Positions 19,201 to 30,160 of a DNA stretch of 64,000 nucleotides are shown here, piece after piece (within the stretch, counting starts at the first letter, position 1; every line of letters starts with the position of its first letter). The DNA lies in the NCBI RefSeq assembly GCF_000463155.2, contig NZ_AWFZ01000017.1, positions 1 to 64,000 of the forward strand, read 5' to 3'. Under the pieces are notes generated by a model. That model did no database searches. It was not told the origin of the DNA and saw only the letters and a list, made by a program, of their open reading frames with translations. A program made the translations under genes and the position numbers. Source of the stretch: Siccibacter turicensis LMG 23730. GTDB taxonomy: Bacteria; Pseudomonadota; Gammaproteobacteria; Enterobacterales; Enterobacteriaceae.

Positions 19201-19744
19201 GGTAGGCCTCTTCGTCCTGACGACCGGTGCGGATCAGTTCCAGGTAGTAGCGATCGGCAAACCAGCGCTGATAAAACGCTACGCAGCCGTCAACCATCGC
19301 GCGGTTGCCGCGCAGCAGGGATTTACCGAGATCGCCCTGGCGTCCACCCGAGAGCAGGATCAAGCCTTCGTTGAGCTCGGCCAGCCAGGCGCTGTCGATC
19401 CAGGGTCCGTTAGCACCGTAGCCGCGCTGGTAGGCGCGCGAGATAAGCAGCGTCAGGTTCTGATAGCCGGTATTGTTGGCGGCGAGCACGGTGATCTGGC
19501 TAAGCTCGTCGCCCAGCACCTCGCTCTGCATCATAAAATCTGCGCCGATAATCGGTTTGATCCCGACACCGTGCGAGCCGCCGTAGAACTTCACCAGACC
19601 ACACAGGTTGGTAAAGTCGGTAATCGCCAGCGCGGGCATGCCGAGCGCAGCCGCCTTTTTAACCAGCGGCCCCGTCTTCGCAAGCCCATCAATCATGGAG
19701 TAGTCGCTGTGCACCCTCAGGTGTACAAAACGTGGTTCAGCCAT
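16262..19744 (-). CDS. dnaE: DNA polymerase III alpha subunit
   Basis: Catalytic subunit of the replicative polymerase, 1160 aa as in E. coli. The N-terminal PHP domain begins [14 protein letters not shown]. The polymerase acidic motif [10 protein letters not shown] lies near residues 398-405, with [16 protein letters not shown] before it and a helix-hairpin-helix / OB-fold tail region towards the C-terminus. The start ATG at 19744 gives [10 protein letters not shown]. It follows rnhB with a 35-bp gap in the lipid A operon. The last codons are repeated in the spacer downstream. Confidence 0.98.
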   Translation of the reverse strand: MAEPRFVHLRVHSDYSMIDGLAKTGPLVKKAAALGMPALAITDFTNLCGLVKFYGGSHGVGIKPIIGADFMMQSEVLGDELSQITVLAANNTGYQNLTLLISRAYQRGYGANGPWIDSAWLAELNEGLILLSGGRQGDLGKSLLRGNRAMVDGCVAFYQRWFADRYYLELIRTGRQDEEAYLHAAVELAEEQGLPVVATNDVRFIDASDFDAHEIRVAIHDGFTLDDPKRPRNYSTQQYMRTEEEMCELFADLPEALENSVEIARRCNVTVRLGEYFLPQFPTGDMTTEDFLVLKSKEGLEERLEFLFPDPAVRAEKRPAYDERLDIELQVINQMGFPGYFLIVMEFIQWSKDNGIPVGPGRGSGAGSLVAYALKITDLDPLEFDLLFERFLNPERVSMPDFDVDFCMEKRDQVIDHVADMYGRDAVSQIITFGTMAAKAVIRDVGRVLGHPYGFVDRISKLVPPDPGMTLAKAFEAEPQLPEIYEADEEVRALIDMARKLEGVTRNAGKHAGGVVIAPTKITDFAPLYCDEMGNHPVTQFDKNDVEYAGLVKFDFLGLRTLTIIDWALKMINPRRAKQGLEPIDIAAIPLDDKKSFDMLQRSETTAVFQLESRGMKDLIKRLQPDCFEDMIALVALFRPGPLQSGMVDNFIDRKHGREAISYPDIQWQHECLKPVLEPTYGIILYQEQVMQIAQVLSGYTLGGADMLRRAMGKKKPEEMAKQRSSFEDGAKNNGIDGELAVKIFDLVEKFAGYGFNKSHSAAYALVSYQTLWLKAHYPAEFMAAVMTADMDNTEKVVGLVDECWRMGLKILPPDINSGLYHFHVNDDGEIVYGIGAIKGVGEGPIEAILEARNEGGYFRELFDLCARTDTKKLNRRVLEKLIMSGAFDRLGPHRAALMNSLGDALKAADQHAKAEAIGQADMFGVLAEEPEQIEQSYANCQPWPEQKVLDGERETLGLYLTGHPINQYLKEIERYVGGMRLKEMHPTERGKVITAAGLVIAARVMVTKRGNRIGICTLDDRSGRLEVMLFTDALEKYQHLLEQDRILIVSGQVSFDDFSGGLKMTAREVMDIADAREKYARGLAISLTDRQIDDQLLNRLRQSLEPHRSGTIPVHLYYQRADARARLRFGATWRVSPSDRLLNDLRGLIGSEQVELEFD

Positions 19745-19779
19745 CTCAGTTTCCGATTAACGATGTACAAGCCTGTGTC

Positions 19780-20376
19780 TCAGGAGACAAGGCCCAGTGC
19801 GCGTTTAACCGGCGCGAAGCTGCGTCGGTGGTGAATGGTGGCGCCGTGCTCTGCCAGACGTTCGAGATGAAAAGCGGTCGGATACCCTTTGTGCTGGGCA
19901 AAACCGTATTGCGGGAAGCTGAGATCCAGCTCGGTCATTTCCTGATCTCGCGTCACTTTGGCAAGTATTGACGCCGCGCTGATTTCTGCCACCCGGCTGT
20001 CGCCTTTTACGACGGCCAGCGACGGCATCGGCAGCGCCGGACAGCGGTTGCCGTCAATAAGAACGTACTCGGGCACAATGTGCAGCCCGGCGACGGCGCG
20101 CTGCATCGCCAGCATGGTGGCGTGCAGGATGTTGAGCTGGTCAATCTCGTCCGGCTCAGCGCGTCCGATGCTCCACGCCAGCGCCTTTTCACGAATTTCA
20201 TCGTAAAGGGCAAGGCGGCGTTTTTCAGAGAGCTTTTTCGAATCGGCAAGGCCGACAATCGGGCGCAGCGGATCGAGGATGACCGCAGCGGTGACGACCG
20301 CGCCAACGAGGGGGCCACGCCCTACCTCATCCACGCCCGCCACCAGAGTTGTATGGGGGTAGATAAATTCCATCAT
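19780..20376 (-). CDS. rnhB: Ribonuclease HII
   Basis: Cleaves RNA in RNA-DNA hybrids and single ribonucleotides in DNA. 198 aa. The conserved acidic pair is Asp16-Glu17 ([14 protein letters not shown]), with Asp residues in YVLIDGN and AKVTRD completing the DEDD site. It overlaps lpxB by 4 bp (ATGA) and there is a double ATG at the start, with the inner one giving MEF as an alternative. Confidence 0.96.
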   Translation of the reverse strand: MMEFIYPHTTLVAGVDEVGRGPLVGAVVTAAVILDPLRPIVGLADSKKLSEKRRLALYDEIREKALAWSIGRAEPDEIDQLNILHATMLAMQRAVAGLHIVPEYVLIDGNRCPALPMPSLAVVKGDSRVAEISAASILAKVTRDQEMTELDLSFPQYGFAQHKGYPTAFHLERLAEHGATIHHRRSFAPVKRALGLVS

Positions 20377-21524
20377 TGTTGCGCCAGCTCCAGCACCGCA
20401 TCGGCCGCCTGCTCATCGGCATTGCAGCGGATCTGTTGATGAAGATGGCGGAAAATATCGTGCATTTCGTGACTCTTCGCGCCGCGATCAAGCAGCGGCG
20501 TCAGGGCTGCGGCCAGACGGACCGGCTCGCACTCTTCCTGCAGCAGCTCTTTCACTAATTCGCGTCCGGCAAGCAGGTTGGGCAGCGAGACGTAGTCGGT
20601 TTTAACCAGTCGCTTCGCCAGCCAGAAGGTAAAGGGCTTCATGCGATAGCCAACAACCATCGGGCACTTCGCCAGCATACACTCCAGCGCAGCGGTGCCG
20701 GAGGCCAGCAGCGCGGCATCGCTGGCGATCATCGCCTCACGCGCCATGCCATCCAGCAGATGGATGTGCAAATCCGGCGCAACGTCCGCTTTGATGCGTT
20801 CAAACTGCTCGCGCCGCTTCGCGTTCACCAGCGGTACCACGACTTCCAGATCCGGCCAGCGCTCGCGGAGCAGCATGGCGGTCTTGAGAAAATCGGCGCT
20901 GAGCATCTCCACTTCAGCGCCGCGGCTGCCCGGCAGCAGCGCCAGACAGTGCGCGTCATGAGGAATACCCAGCGTGTCGCGCGCCGCATTTTTATCCGGA
21001 TCCAACGGCATGGCATCCGCCATGGTATGGCCGATAAAGCGGCACGGCACGTTGTACCTGTCGTAAAACGCTTTTTCGAAAGGCAGAAAAGCGAGCACCA
21101 GATCGGTGGCTCTGCCGATTTTGAAAACGCGTTTCTGTCGCCACGCCCACACTGACGGGCTGACGTAATGGATCGTGCGGATCCCACGCTGCTTCAGATT
21201 GCCTTCAAGGGTAATGTTGAAATCGGGAGCGTCAATGCCGACGAATACGTCCGGCTTGAGCTCGCTGAAACGACGGGTCAGATCGGCGCGAATATGCAGC
21301 AGGCGACGCAGCCTGCCCAGCACTTCAACGATGCCCATCACCGCCAGTTCTTCCATTTCATACCAGGCTTCGCAGCCTTCGGCCTGCATACGCGGACCGG
21401 CAACGCCAACAAAGCGGGCGTCGGGATGGCGCGCTTTCAGCGCGCGGATGAGGCCTGCACCAAGAATATCGCCGGAGGTTTCTCCGGCGACCAGGGCAAT
21501 CGTAAGGGGACGCTTCACCTGCAT
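20373..21524 (-). CDS. lpxB: Lipid-A-disaccharide synthase
   Basis: GT19 glycosyltransferase that joins UDP-diacylglucosamine and lipid X into the lipid A disaccharide at the inner face of the cytoplasmic membrane. 383 aa. Blocks [43 protein letters not shown] and [14 protein letters not shown] are visible. Its ATG follows directly after the lpxA stop (TAAATG), and its end overlaps rnhB, so it is tightly coupled on both sides. Confidence 0.97.
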   Translation of the reverse strand: MQVKRPLTIALVAGETSGDILGAGLIRALKARHPDARFVGVAGPRMQAEGCEAWYEMEELAVMGIVEVLGRLRRLLHIRADLTRRFSELKPDVFVGIDAPDFNITLEGNLKQRGIRTIHYVSPSVWAWRQKRVFKIGRATDLVLAFLPFEKAFYDRYNVPCRFIGHTMADAMPLDPDKNAARDTLGIPHDAHCLALLPGSRGAEVEMLSADFLKTAMLLRERWPDLEVVVPLVNAKRREQFERIKADVAPDLHIHLLDGMAREAMIASDAALLASGTAALECMLAKCPMVVGYRMKPFTFWLAKRLVKTDYVSLPNLLAGRELVKELLQEECEPVRLAAALTPLLDRGAKSHEMHDIFRHLHQQIRCNADEQAADAVLELAQQ

Positions 21525-22313
21525 TTAACGAATCAAACCGCGGGTCGAACGGGCGAAGAAATCGCTGAAGGCTTTCACTTCCGGATGGCGTTCGGCCAGC
21601 TCGGCGATTTCCGGTTTAGCTTCGTCAAAGGTTTTGCCGCTGCGGTACAGCAGTTTGTAGGCGTTGCGAATAGCGTGCAGCGCTTCTTTGCTGAATCCAC
21701 GGCGTTTCAGGCCTTCGATGTTCACGCCATACGGCGTGGCATGGTTACCCTGAGCAATCACATACGGCGGGACGTCCTGCGCCACACCGGAGCAGCCGCC
21801 GACCATCACGTGTGCACCAATGATGCAGAACTGATGAACCGCGGTCATGCCGCCGATGATAGCGTGGTCGTCCACCGAGACGTGACCCGCCAGCGTCGCG
21901 TTATTCGCAAGAATAATGCGGCTGCCGAGGGTACAGTCGTGTGCGACGTGCGCGTTAACCATCAGCAGGTTATCGCTACCTACCTTCGTCAATCCACCGC
22001 CCTGTACCGTGCCACGGTGGATAGTTACGCTTTCGCGAATGCGGTTGCGATCGCCAATTTCCACGCGGGTAGGTTCCCCAGCGTATTTAAGATCCTGGTT
22101 AACTTCACCGATGGAGGCGAACTGATAGATCACGTTATCGCGGCCGATAGTCGTATGACCATTTACCACGACGTGAGATTTCAGCACGGTACCTTCACCA
22201 ATGGTGACGTCCGGACCCACAATACAAAACGGGCCAATATGGGCGTTGGCACCGATAACGGCGCCCTCTTCCACAATGGCAGTTGGATGAATAAAGGCAG
22301 ATTTATCAATCAC
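21525..22313 (-). CDS. lpxA: UDP-GlcNAc acyltransferase LpxA
   Basis: First step of lipid A synthesis: moves R-3-hydroxymyristate from ACP to O3 of UDP-GlcNAc. 262 aa. A left-handed beta-helix of hexapeptide repeats fills most of the protein, with catalytic His125 in NAHVAHDC, and the C-terminal helical domain ends [12 protein letters not shown]. The start is GTG, as known for E. coli lpxA. It lies 3 bp after fabZ and abuts lpxB. Confidence 0.97.
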   Translation of the reverse strand: MIDKSAFIHPTAIVEEGAVIGANAHIGPFCIVGPDVTIGEGTVLKSHVVVNGHTTIGRDNVIYQFASIGEVNQDLKYAGEPTRVEIGDRNRIRESVTIHRGTVQGGGLTKVGSDNLLMVNAHVAHDCTLGSRIILANNATLAGHVSVDDHAIIGGMTAVHQFCIIGAHVMVGGCSGVAQDVPPYVIAQGNHATPYGVNIEGLKRRGFSKEALHAIRNAYKLLYRSGKTFDEAKPEIAELAERHPEVKAFSDFFARSTRGLIR

Positions 22314-22316
22314 GTA

Positions 22317-22772
22317 TCAGGCCTCCCGGCTACGTGCACACATCATGGTTGCTTCACAAACGACTTTACCGTCAACCAGCGCGACGCCTTTAAAGCGCGT
22401 TACGCCACGGCGTGTCTTCTCAAACGTGACTTCCATGATCATCTGGTCTCCTGGTACGACCGGACGCTTAAAGCGCGCGTCGTCGATACCGGCGAAGTAG
22501 TAAAGTTCGCCTGGTTCAAGCTTACCAACGCTTTTGAACGCCAGAATACCGGTTGCCTGAGCCATTGCTTCAAGGATCAGAACGCCCGGGAAAATCGGTT
22601 TGCCAGGGAAATGGCCCTGGAAAAACGGCTCGTTTACTGAGACATTTTTAACTGCGCGTAGAAAACGACCTTCTTCAAAGTCCAACACGCGATCTACCAG
22701 CAAAAACGGGTAACGGTGCGGCAGAAGCTCTAAAATCTCTTCAATATGCAGAGTATGAGTGTCGGTAGTCAA
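22317..22772 (-). CDS. fabZ: 3-hydroxyacyl-ACP dehydratase FabZ
   Basis: Hot-dog-fold dehydratase of fatty-acid elongation. It competes with LpxA for 3-hydroxymyristoyl-ACP, so it sets the phospholipid-to-LPS balance. 151 aa. Catalytic His54 ([13 protein letters not shown]) and Glu68 (LILEAMAQ) are present. The start codon is TTG with a GGAAGAG ribosome site. It is separated from lpxD by 118 bp, an unusually long gap for this operon. Confidence 0.97.
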   Translation of the reverse strand: MTTDTHTLHIEEILELLPHRYPFLLVDRVLDFEEGRFLRAVKNVSVNEPFFQGHFPGKPIFPGVLILEAMAQATGILAFKSVGKLEPGELYYFAGIDDARFKRPVVPGDQMIMEVTFEKTRRGVTRFKGVALVDGKVVCEATMMCARSREA

Positions 22773-22890
22773 AATACTCTTCCTGTCTTAATGTACTGAA
22801 TGGCAATAATAATAACACGGCCCGCGGCAATCCTTAGAATGCCAGCAGGCCGCGAATCTGGTAAGCGCGTAGGCGTCAAGCCGGTGTGAT
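22773..22890 (-). other. lpxD-fabZ spacer
   Basis: 118 bp with no reading frame I can support. An imperfect inverted repeat of GGCC / GCC blocks lies between about 22818 and 22853, and an AT-rich run with TTATTATTATTG sits just downstream of it on the minus strand. It could hold an internal promoter or an mRNA processing site, but nothing in it is diagnostic. Confidence 0.4.
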
Positions 22891-23916
22891 TCAGTCCTGT
22901 GAATTGACCTTACGTTCGATAGCCTTGAGGCGTTTGCTCATGTCATCGATGTTCATCACTAGCGCTGCGGTTTTTCGCCATACTTTATTTGGTTGCAGCG
23001 GAATGCCTGAAGAGTATACCCCAGGTTCAGTAATGGGGCGCATTACCATACCCATCCCTGTTACCGTTACTTTATCACAGATTTCCATGTGTCCGTTGAT
23101 CACGCTGGCGCCGCCAATCATGCAGTAGCGGCCAATTTTCAGGCTGCCTGCCATGATAACGCCACCGGCAACCGCGGTATTGTCGCCAATCACAACGTTA
23201 TGTGCAATCTGACACTGGTTATCTATGATAACACCGTTACCGATAACAGTGTCATCCAGCGCACCACGGTCAATGGTGGTACACGCGCCGATTTCAACAT
23301 TGTTGCCGATAATCACGCGGCCAAGCTGAGGAATTTTCACCCAGTTTCCGCGATCGTTGGCATAACCAAAGCCGTCAGAGCCAATTACGGTACCGGACTG
23401 GATCAGGCAGTTTTCGCCAATCTCAATCTCGTGGTACACCGAGACATTGGCCCACAGGCGGGTGTTGGCGCCGAGGGTTGTGTTTTTACCCACGAAGCAG
23501 CCGGCGCCGATAATAACGTTATCACCCAGCTCGACACCAGATTCAATAACGGCATTAGCGCCGATCGCGACGTTTTTACCCAGCCGGGCAGACGGGTCGA
23601 TAACGGCGCTCGGCGCGATGTCAGCGGCAGGCTGCGGCGTGGTATCAAGAATTTGGGCCATACGGGCATAGGTCAGATACGGATTCTTTACGACCAGTGC
23701 GGCGCTTTTGGCAAAAGGAAGATCGTCCTGCGTCATCACAACGGCAGACGCCTGGCATAACGCCAGCTGCTCACGGTAACGCGGGTTTACCATGAACGTG
23801 ATATGACCTTCTTTGGCAGATTGCATTGATGCAACGCCGGAGATGACGATATCGCCATCTCCGTGCACTTCTGCATCCAACTGCCGGGCTAAGTCAGCCA
23901 GTCGAATTGAAGGCAT
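22891..23916 (-). CDS. lpxD: UDP-3-O-acylglucosamine N-acyltransferase LpxD
   Basis: Third step of lipid A synthesis, adding 3-hydroxymyristate to N2 of UDP-3-O-acyl-GlcN. 341 aa. The N-terminal uridine-binding domain (1-100) precedes a hexapeptide beta-helix, with catalytic His239 in NQCQIAHN, and a C-terminal helix. It starts 3 bp after skp ends, so both are co-transcribed. Confidence 0.97.
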   Translation of the reverse strand: MPSIRLADLARQLDAEVHGDGDIVISGVASMQSAKEGHITFMVNPRYREQLALCQASAVVMTQDDLPFAKSAALVVKNPYLTYARMAQILDTTPQPAADIAPSAVIDPSARLGKNVAIGANAVIESGVELGDNVIIGAGCFVGKNTTLGANTRLWANVSVYHEIEIGENCLIQSGTVIGSDGFGYANDRGNWVKIPQLGRVIIGNNVEIGACTTIDRGALDDTVIGNGVIIDNQCQIAHNVVIGDNTAVAGGVIMAGSLKIGRYCMIGGASVINGHMEICDKVTVTGMGMVMRPITEPGVYSSGIPLQPNKVWRKTAALVMNIDDMSKRLKAIERKVNSQD

Positions 23917-23919
23917 TAC

Positions 23920-24414
23920 TTATTTAACCTGTTTCAGCACATCGGCAGTGATGTCTTTCACATCGCTGCTGGTGTAAGCAACGGTGTTCGCGTCCAGAAC
24001 CAGATCGATATTCTGATCGGCAGCGACTTTCTTCACAGCAGCCTGAATACGGGTGACCAGCTTGCCACGCTCTTCATTAGAACGACGCGCGCGATCCTGT
24101 TCAAAGGACTGCGCTTTGCCGGAGAAGTCCTGGCGCTGAGCCATAACGTCTTTTTCCAGCTTGCTGCGATCGCTTGCTTTCATCGTTGAACCATCACGCT
24201 GAAGACGCTGCATTTTAGATTGCAGATCGGATTCCATGCGCTGCAGTTCGCCAGCACGGCCTTTAAACTCATTTTCCAGCGTTTTAGATACACCGGTAGT
24301 CTGAGCGACCTGCTGGAACAGGTTACCCATGTTCACAACGGCAATTTTATCAGCAGCTTGTGCAGACGCTGCCATTGCCAAACCGAGACCTGCAGCTAAT
24401 AACCACTTTTTCAC
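23920..24414 (-). CDS. skp: Periplasmic chaperone Skp
   Basis: Trimeric jellyfish-shaped holdase that carries unfolded outer-membrane proteins to BamA. The signal peptide ends ASAQA at about residue 20. The mature protein is a long charged coiled coil (residues about 45-120) between two strand parts, ending [16 protein letters not shown]. The GTG at 24414 gives MKKWLLAAG and 164 aa (161 in E. coli); an ATG two codons upstream is possible. It lies between bamA and lpxD. Confidence 0.95.
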   Translation of the reverse strand: MKKWLLAAGLGLAMAASAQAADKIAVVNMGNLFQQVAQTTGVSKTLENEFKGRAGELQRMESDLQSKMQRLQRDGSTMKASDRSKLEKDVMAQRQDFSGKAQSFEQDRARRSNEERGKLVTRIQAAVKKVAADQNIDLVLDANTVAYTSSDVKDITADVLKQVK

Positions 24415-24538
24415 AATCAACTCCTTACCATCCCATGAGTACCCGAGGGTACCGATTTGCGCGTGGTTCAGGCGGTGCGACTAAGCAACCGCCTGGAATC
24501 ATCGCTACACTGCTTTTGCATTCCTTCGCGACGAACCG

Positions 24539-26944
24539 TTACCAGGTTTTACCAATGTTAAACTGGAACTGTTCCGCCTTGTCTCCATCGTATTTCTTAA
24601 ACGGCTGAGAATACGAGAACACCAGTGGTCCTAATGGAGACATCCATTGTAATGCCAGACCGGCAGACATACGGATATTGCTCGGGTCGCTGTAGTCAGG
24701 CACGCCCGCTGCACGCAGCGCCGCCGTATTGTCCCAGTTGGTATCCCAGACGCTACCCGCATCGACAAACAGCGAGGTACGGACTGAGTTCGCATATTTT
24801 TCGCTCAGGAACGGCGTCGGAGTGATGAACTCGAGGCTGGCCACACCCATGGCGTTACCGCCCACCGCATCATCAGAGCTACACAGGTTGCCGGATTCGC
24901 AGTTCTCGTTGTTCGGACCAAAGTAGACCGCTTTCGGACCGATGTTGTTCGACTGGAAACCACGCACGGTGCTTGAACCACCGGCATAGAAGTTCTCGTA
25001 GAACGGCAGTTCTTTACTGCCCAGACCGTCACCATAGCCCCAACGGGTACGACCCAGTACAACCCATTTATGATCGTCATCGATCGGGAAGTATGAGGCG
25101 GTATCCAGCGTGATCTTGTAGAACTCGTTGTCGGAACCTGGCATGGTCACTTTACCATTCAGGTTGACGCGAGAACCTTCGGTCGGGAAGTAACCACGGT
25201 CAAGCTTGTTATACGTCCAGCCGTAGTTCAGCGTGAAGTCATCCGCGGAGAAGCCGTTCTCATCGGAGGTCGTCGGGCTGCTTTGCCCCACGGAATCCAG
25301 ATAACGCCACATCGCCACCTGCGGCTGCATGTTGGACAGATCGTTATGCACGTAGCCCAGACCCACACGCAATGTGTTGTATTCGTTAACCGGGAAGCCA
25401 AGCGTTCCATCTACACCATAGCTTTTATTGGTATAGGAGGAGAGATCCGCATCGTCCGCTTTAAAGTCGTTATAGAAGATACGACCACCGAGGCTGACGC
25501 CGTCCACGGTGAAGTACGGGTTAGTCACGGAGAATTCAGAGTAGGTCTGGTAGTCGTTTTTGGTCCCGTTGATGCCAACGGAATAGCCGGTACCTAACCA
25601 GTTATCCTGCTGCACGCCAACCTGGAAGCTGACGCCGCTTTCCGTACCGTAGCCAACACCGAAGTTGAAGCTACCGGTGTTACGCTCTTTAACTTTATAA
25701 ACGACATCAACCTGATCCGGGCTACCCGGTACGCGCTGAGTATCAACGTCAACCGTTTCGAAATAGCCCAGACGGTTCAGACGCTCTTTACCCTGATCGA
25801 CGAGGTCGCTGCCAAGCCACGCCCCTTCCATCTGGCGCATCTCACGACGCAGCACGGTGTCTTTCGACGTGCTGTTGCCTTCGAAGCGGATATTACGCAC
25901 GTAGAAGCGGTTACCCGAGTCGACGTTGACGCGAAGCTTAACGGTTTTGTCTTTATCGTTAATCTCAGGCTGACTCTGCACGCGCGGATAGGCGTAACCG
26001 TAACGACCGAGCAGTTTCTTGATGTCGTCTTCCATTTTGGTCACTTTGGTGCCGTTGTACAGCTCGCCCGGCTCCATTTTGGTCAGGCTTTCAATTTCCG
26101 CCGAATGACCGGCCAGGTTACCGCTGACTTCAACGCCAGAGATTTTGTACTGATCGCCTTCGGTCACGTTAACCGTGATGTAGATACCTTTTTTGTCCGG
26201 CGTCAGGCTGACCTGAGTAGAGTCAATGTTGAAGCGTGCATAGCCGCGATCCAGATAGTAGCTGCGCAGGGTTTCAAGGTCGCCCGCCAGTTTCTGTTTC
26301 TGGTATTTACGATCGCCTACCACGTTCCACCACGGCACTTCGTCGCGCAGCTGGAACTGAGAAATCAGCTCTTCTGTGCTAAAGGCATGGTTGCCCACGA
26401 TATTGATCTGCTGAATAGTCGCCGAGACGCCTTCCTGGAATACCAGCTTAAGGTCGACGCGGTTACGCGGCAGCGGCGTCACGACAGCTTTTACGCTGGC
26501 GCTGTATTTACCGACGCTGTAGTAGAAGTCTTCCAGACCCTTTTCGATATCAGAAAGGGTGGTTCGGTCGAGGGATTCTCCCACGCGCACGTTGGATGCT
26601 TCGAGGTTCTGCTTCAGCATGTCATCTTTAACCGACTTGTTGCCGGAGAAAGTGATGCTGGCGATGGTCGGGCGTTCTTTAACCTGAACCAGCAGGTTTT
26701 GGCCATCGCGCAGAACTCGTACATCTTCAAAGTTGCCGGTAGCAAACAGTGCACGAATGGTATTTCCGATATCCTCGTCAGTGACCGTATCGCCAGGGCG
26801 AACAGGCATGCTGAGGAGGGCCGCACCAACGGCGACTCGCTGAAGGCCTTCGAAATGAATGTCTTTCACTACGAATCCGTCAGCACCGTATACGGTGGCG
26901 CTGCTAAACAGCAGCGACGCTATGAGCAACTTTTTCATCGCCAT
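24539..26944 (-). CDS. bamA: Outer-membrane protein assembly factor BamA
   Basis: Central, essential subunit of the BAM complex. 801 aa. Signal peptide 1-20 (ATVYGA), five POTRA domains up to about 420 ([11 protein letters not shown] starts POTRA1), then a 16-strand barrel that ends in the C-terminal motif FNIGKTW. Extracellular loop 6 carries the conserved [10 protein letters not shown] (VRGF) motif. The segment after it keeps the Cys pair (ENCESGNLC) but is clearly shorter than in K-12 (810 aa in total). It follows rseP by 30 bp; skp follows after 124 bp. Confidence 0.97.
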   Translation of the reverse strand: MAMKKLLIASLLFSSATVYGADGFVVKDIHFEGLQRVAVGAALLSMPVRPGDTVTDEDIGNTIRALFATGNFEDVRVLRDGQNLLVQVKERPTIASITFSGNKSVKDDMLKQNLEASNVRVGESLDRTTLSDIEKGLEDFYYSVGKYSASVKAVVTPLPRNRVDLKLVFQEGVSATIQQINIVGNHAFSTEELISQFQLRDEVPWWNVVGDRKYQKQKLAGDLETLRSYYLDRGYARFNIDSTQVSLTPDKKGIYITVNVTEGDQYKISGVEVSGNLAGHSAEIESLTKMEPGELYNGTKVTKMEDDIKKLLGRYGYAYPRVQSQPEINDKDKTVKLRVNVDSGNRFYVRNIRFEGNSTSKDTVLRREMRQMEGAWLGSDLVDQGKERLNRLGYFETVDVDTQRVPGSPDQVDVVYKVKERNTGSFNFGVGYGTESGVSFQVGVQQDNWLGTGYSVGINGTKNDYQTYSEFSVTNPYFTVDGVSLGGRIFYNDFKADDADLSSYTNKSYGVDGTLGFPVNEYNTLRVGLGYVHNDLSNMQPQVAMWRYLDSVGQSSPTTSDENGFSADDFTLNYGWTYNKLDRGYFPTEGSRVNLNGKVTMPGSDNEFYKITLDTASYFPIDDDHKWVVLGRTRWGYGDGLGSKELPFYENFYAGGSSTVRGFQSNNIGPKAVYFGPNNENCESGNLCSSDDAVGGNAMGVASLEFITPTPFLSEKYANSVRTSLFVDAGSVWDTNWDNTAALRAAGVPDYSDPSNIRMSAGLALQWMSPLGPLVFSYSQPFKKYDGDKAEQFQFNIGKTW

Positions 26945-26974
26945 CGTTGTTATGCGTTCTTCCTAACCAAACTC

Positions 26975-28330
26975 TCATAACCGAGAGAAATCATTGAAAA
27001 GTGCAAGCCCCATTAACATCACCAGCAGTATTGAGCCAATGCGATAACTAAAGTCTTGAACTCGCTCGGAAACCGGTGCGCCTTTCAGCTTTTCAACCGC
27101 CAGAAACAGCAAGTGACCCCCATCCAGTACCGGCAGAGGGAACAGGTTAATAATCCCAAGGTTCACGCTGATAAGCGCGAGGAACATCAGGAAGTAAACC
27201 AGCCCATACTCTGCGGAAACGCCTGCTCCCTGAGCAATGGAGATGGGTCCACTAAGGTTGTTAAGCTTAACGTCACCGGTTAGTAATTTCCCCAGCATGT
27301 TAACCGTCAGCTTCATCAACTGCCACGTCTTTGCCGTGGCTTCGATAACTGCGTCAAACGGCCCATACTGGCGCAAAATTTTGTACTCGTCAGCCAGCGG
27401 GATGATGGTGGGCACGACGCCCGCAAAACCCTCTGCCTGACCATTGCTACCGGGCTTTGTATCCGGTATCAGCGACAAAGACAAGGGGCTTCCCTGTCTC
27501 TCGACCTCTAACGCCAGCGGTTTACCCGGGTTATCACGTACCAGGGTGACAAAAGCCATCCACGACGTCAACGGTTGACCATCGACTTTAACGATCCTGT
27601 CGCCCGCTTGCAAACCTGCTTTATTCGCCGCGGAGCTCGCCTGTACCTCAGCAAGCACCGGCTCGATTTGCGGCCCTTTCGGGCGAATGCCCAGCGATGC
27701 CACTGGATCTTCACGGTCTGGCTCGAAATGCCAGTTGCGTAAATCCAGCGTCTTGTCGCTGCTTGCATTACTTCCCGATGGCGCAACCGAAACCGTGGTG
27801 CTCTCATCGCCGATCTTCGCCACCAGCGCGAGACGCACAGCATCCCAGTCAGGCGTTTCGATGCCGTCCACGGCTTTTAGTTCCGCGCCCGGCTGAATTT
27901 GTGCCTGCGCGGCAATGGAATTGGGCGCTATTTCACCAATCACCGGCTTGACGCTGGGCACGCCAATGATGAACACCAGCCAGTAAGCAAAAATAGCAAA
28001 AATGAAGTTTGCGATGGGGCCCGCGGCAATAATTGCCGCGCGTTGGGAAACGGTTTTGTTATTGAACGCGCTATGGCGCAGCTCTGGAATAACCGGCTCG
28101 ACGCGTTCGTCGAGCATTTTGACGTAGCCGCCGAGGGGGATCAGCGCCACGACAAACTCGGTGCCGTGGCGATCGGTACGTCGCCAAAGCGCTTTACCAA
28201 AGCCGATAGAGAAACGTTCTACCCGGACGCCGCAACGGCGAGCAACCCAAAAATGGCCAAATTCGTGCACGGTAATCAGAACACCCAGCGCAACGATAAA
28301 CGCCATTAAATTCCAGAGTATGCTCAGCAT
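26975..28330 (-). CDS. rseP: Site-2 intramembrane metalloprotease RseP
   Basis: Cleaves the DegS-processed anti-sigma factor RseA within the membrane to release sigma E, and also clears remnant signal peptides. 451 aa. The zinc motif HEFGH is at residues 22-26 in the first membrane helix, two PDZ domains lie in the periplasmic region (about 115-310), and the third zinc ligand is in LPVLDGGHL near residue 402. It lies 11 bp after cdsA in the envelope operon, so the protease is made with the lipid genes it responds to. Confidence 0.97.
   Translation of the reverse strand: MLSILWNLMAFIVALGVLITVHEFGHFWVARRCGVRVERFSIGFGKALWRRTDRHGTEFVVALIPLGGYVKMLDERVEPVIPELRHSAFNNKTVSQRAAIIAAGPIANFIFAIFAYWLVFIIGVPSVKPVIGEIAPNSIAAQAQIQPGAELKAVDGIETPDWDAVRLALVAKIGDESTTVSVAPSGSNASSDKTLDLRNWHFEPDREDPVASLGIRPKGPQIEPVLAEVQASSAANKAGLQAGDRIVKVDGQPLTSWMAFVTLVRDNPGKPLALEVERQGSPLSLSLIPDTKPGSNGQAEGFAGVVPTIIPLADEYKILRQYGPFDAVIEATAKTWQLMKLTVNMLGKLLTGDVKLNNLSGPISIAQGAGVSAEYGLVYFLMFLALISVNLGIINLFPLPVLDGGHLLFLAVEKLKGAPVSERVQDFSYRIGSILLVMLMGLALFNDFSRL
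27856..27884 (-). promoter_or_regulatory. Candidate sigma-E promoter inside rseP (for bamA)
   Basis: On the minus strand a GGAACTA -35 (27878-27884) is followed after 16 bp by TCGAAA (27856-27861). This fits the sigma-E pattern GGAACTT / TCnAA loosely, and K-12 bamA is known to have a sigma-E promoter within the upstream gene. The location and match support this, but it overlaps coding sequence (PDZ1 region). Confidence 0.45.
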
Positions 28331-28341
28331 AGTACCTTCCG

Positions 28342-29199
28342 TTAGACCGTTCCGAAGACCAGCAGCAGCAGGCAGGCAAAGACCGGTACCGCCGCCGTCA
28401 GGCTGTCGATACGATCCAGAATGCCGCCGTGGCCGGGGATCAGATTTCCGCTGTCTTTAATGCCTGCTTCGCGCTTAAACATGCTCTCGGTCAGATCGCC
28501 CAGCACCGATGCCAGCGCGGCGGCGACGGAGCAAACAAACAGCACCGACGGCGCAACGGCCAGATCGGCAAAGGCGCCGTAAAGGGCCGAAATCACTGCG
28601 GCGGTAAACAGGCCGCCGAAAAAGCCCTGCCAGGTTTTACCCGGTGAAACTTTCGGGGCGAGCTTATGTTTTCCGAAGCGCTTTCCGAAGATGTAGGCAC
28701 CGGAATCCGCACCCCACACCAGGAACATCACATACAGCAGCCAGACCGCGCCGCTGTAGTGGTTGGTATCGTAATGCCACGCGCGCAGCGTCACCATGCC
28801 CCAGAAGAACGGCACGATGGTCAGCAAACCGAACAGCAGGCGCAGCGCTTTCGAATTCCGCCACAGCGAGGCAGAGCCCGGATAGGACAACACCAGCAGA
28901 AGCGCCGCTATCCACCAGCCCAGCGACGCCCAGAGCGAAAATTCAATGATCGGTAGTCGTACCGTTTGATGGTACTCCGGCAGCGTGAATAGCATCACCG
29001 CCAGCAGCAAACCGCACAATACGGCGAGCCATACGCGCTGCGCGCGTGCGGCAAACCCGCAGAACTGCCCCCACTCCCAGGCGGCAAGCATACAGACCAG
29101 CAGCGTGGTGATAGCAAAGCCTACCGGCGGCAGCAGGAACAACGCTGCAATAACCACCGGAATCATTATGAATGCGGAAATCAGGCGATACTTCAGCAA
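28342..29199 (-). CDS. cdsA: Phosphatidate cytidylyltransferase
   Basis: Makes CDP-diacylglycerol from phosphatidate and CTP, the branch point of phospholipid synthesis. 285 aa with about eight hydrophobic segments. The family signature is at the C-terminal third: [20 protein letters not shown] then LDRIDS, with Asp and Lys/Arg residues for metal and [15 protein letters not shown] precedes it. The start codon is TTG. It lies 12 bp after uppS. Confidence 0.96.
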   Translation of the reverse strand: MLKYRLISAFIMIPVVIAALFLLPPVGFAITTLLVCMLAAWEWGQFCGFAARAQRVWLAVLCGLLLAVMLFTLPEYHQTVRLPIIEFSLWASLGWWIAALLLVLSYPGSASLWRNSKALRLLFGLLTIVPFFWGMVTLRAWHYDTNHYSGAVWLLYVMFLVWGADSGAYIFGKRFGKHKLAPKVSPGKTWQGFFGGLFTAAVISALYGAFADLAVAPSVLFVCSVAAALASVLGDLTESMFKREAGIKDSGNLIPGHGGILDRIDSLTAAVPVFACLLLLVFGTV

Positions 29200-29211
29200 A
29201 AGCTACCCCCA

Positions 29212-29970
29212 TCAGGCAACGTCACCGCCGGGCTCTGTGCCGCCGAAACGACGCTCTCGATTTGCGAACGCATCAAGCGCCCCCTCAAAGTCTTGTTCAT
29301 CAAAATCAGGCCAGAGAACATCTGTAAAATAGAGTTCCGCATAGGCTATCTGCCAGAGCAGAAAGTTACTGATGCGATGCTCTCCGCCTGTCCTAATTAC
29401 CAGGTCTACGGGAGCCAGCTCATTCATACAGAGTTGCTTGTTCAGCAGCTCTTCATCAATGCTTTCGGGGCGTAACTGCCCTTCCTGAACCTGCGTCGCA
29501 AGTTGCCTCACTCCCTGAATAATATCCCAACGTCCACCGTAGTTTGCCGCAATGTTGAGCGTCAGGCCGGTATTCTGACTCGTCAACGCTTCCGCTTTGA
29601 CGATGCGCTCCTGTAGGCGGGCATTGAACCGGCTGGTATCGCCGATAATGCGTAAACGTACATTGTGGCGGTGCAGGCTTTTCACTTCGCTGTCGAGCGC
29701 CCAGACGAACAGCTCCATCAGCGCGCTGACTTCCTGCGCGGGACGATTCCAGTTCTCGCTGCTAAAAGCATAAAGCGTAAGCGCGTCAATGCCATTATTT
29801 GCCGCAAAAGAAACTGCACGGCGAACCGATTTAGCTCCCGCTTTATGTCCAAACGCTCTTATTTTTCCCTGTCTTTTCGCCCAACGGCCATTGCCATCCA
29901 TAATGATGGCCACATGGCGACAGCCATGTGCGGGTAAGTGTTCGCTTAATGGTTGGTTAGCAGACAACAT
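29212..29970 (-). CDS. uppS: Undecaprenyl diphosphate synthase
   Basis: Cytoplasmic cis-prenyltransferase that extends farnesyl-PP by eight isoprene units to the C55 carrier used for peptidoglycan and O-antigen. 252 aa. The catalytic Asp is in IIMDGNGRWAKRQ (Asp25), followed by HKAGAKSVR, LTLYAFSSENW and the C-terminal RTGGEHRISNFLLWQ. It stands 190 bp after dxr, with a terminator in between. Confidence 0.97.
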   Translation of the reverse strand: MLSANQPLSEHLPAHGCRHVAIIMDGNGRWAKRQGKIRAFGHKAGAKSVRRAVSFAANNGIDALTLYAFSSENWNRPAQEVSALMELFVWALDSEVKSLHRHNVRLRIIGDTSRFNARLQERIVKAEALTSQNTGLTLNIAANYGGRWDIIQGVRQLATQVQEGQLRPESIDEELLNKQLCMNELAPVDLVIRTGGEHRISNFLLWQIAYAELYFTDVLWPDFDEQDFEGALDAFANRERRFGGTEPGGDVA

Positions 29971-30032
29971 AACGCGTTTTTATTCCCTGATAAGGATTAA
30001 GCGGTACTCTGGAATACTGAAGCCCTCAGTAT

Positions 30033-30056
30033 AAAAAAGCCGTGCAAACTCACGGC
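30033..30056 (-). terminator. dxr terminator
   Basis: Minus-strand GCCGTG-agtttg-CACGGC stem followed by six T. It lies about 105 bp after the dxr stop and before uppS, so uppS probably also has its own promoter. Confidence 0.85.
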
Positions 30057-30160
30057 TCACCTGAACATAAACGAATGATCGCCCGTATTCAGGTGGCGCA
30101 GACTATATCACTGAAGCACATAGCGAACAAATGGCACAGCGACCGCCGAATGAATAATCA

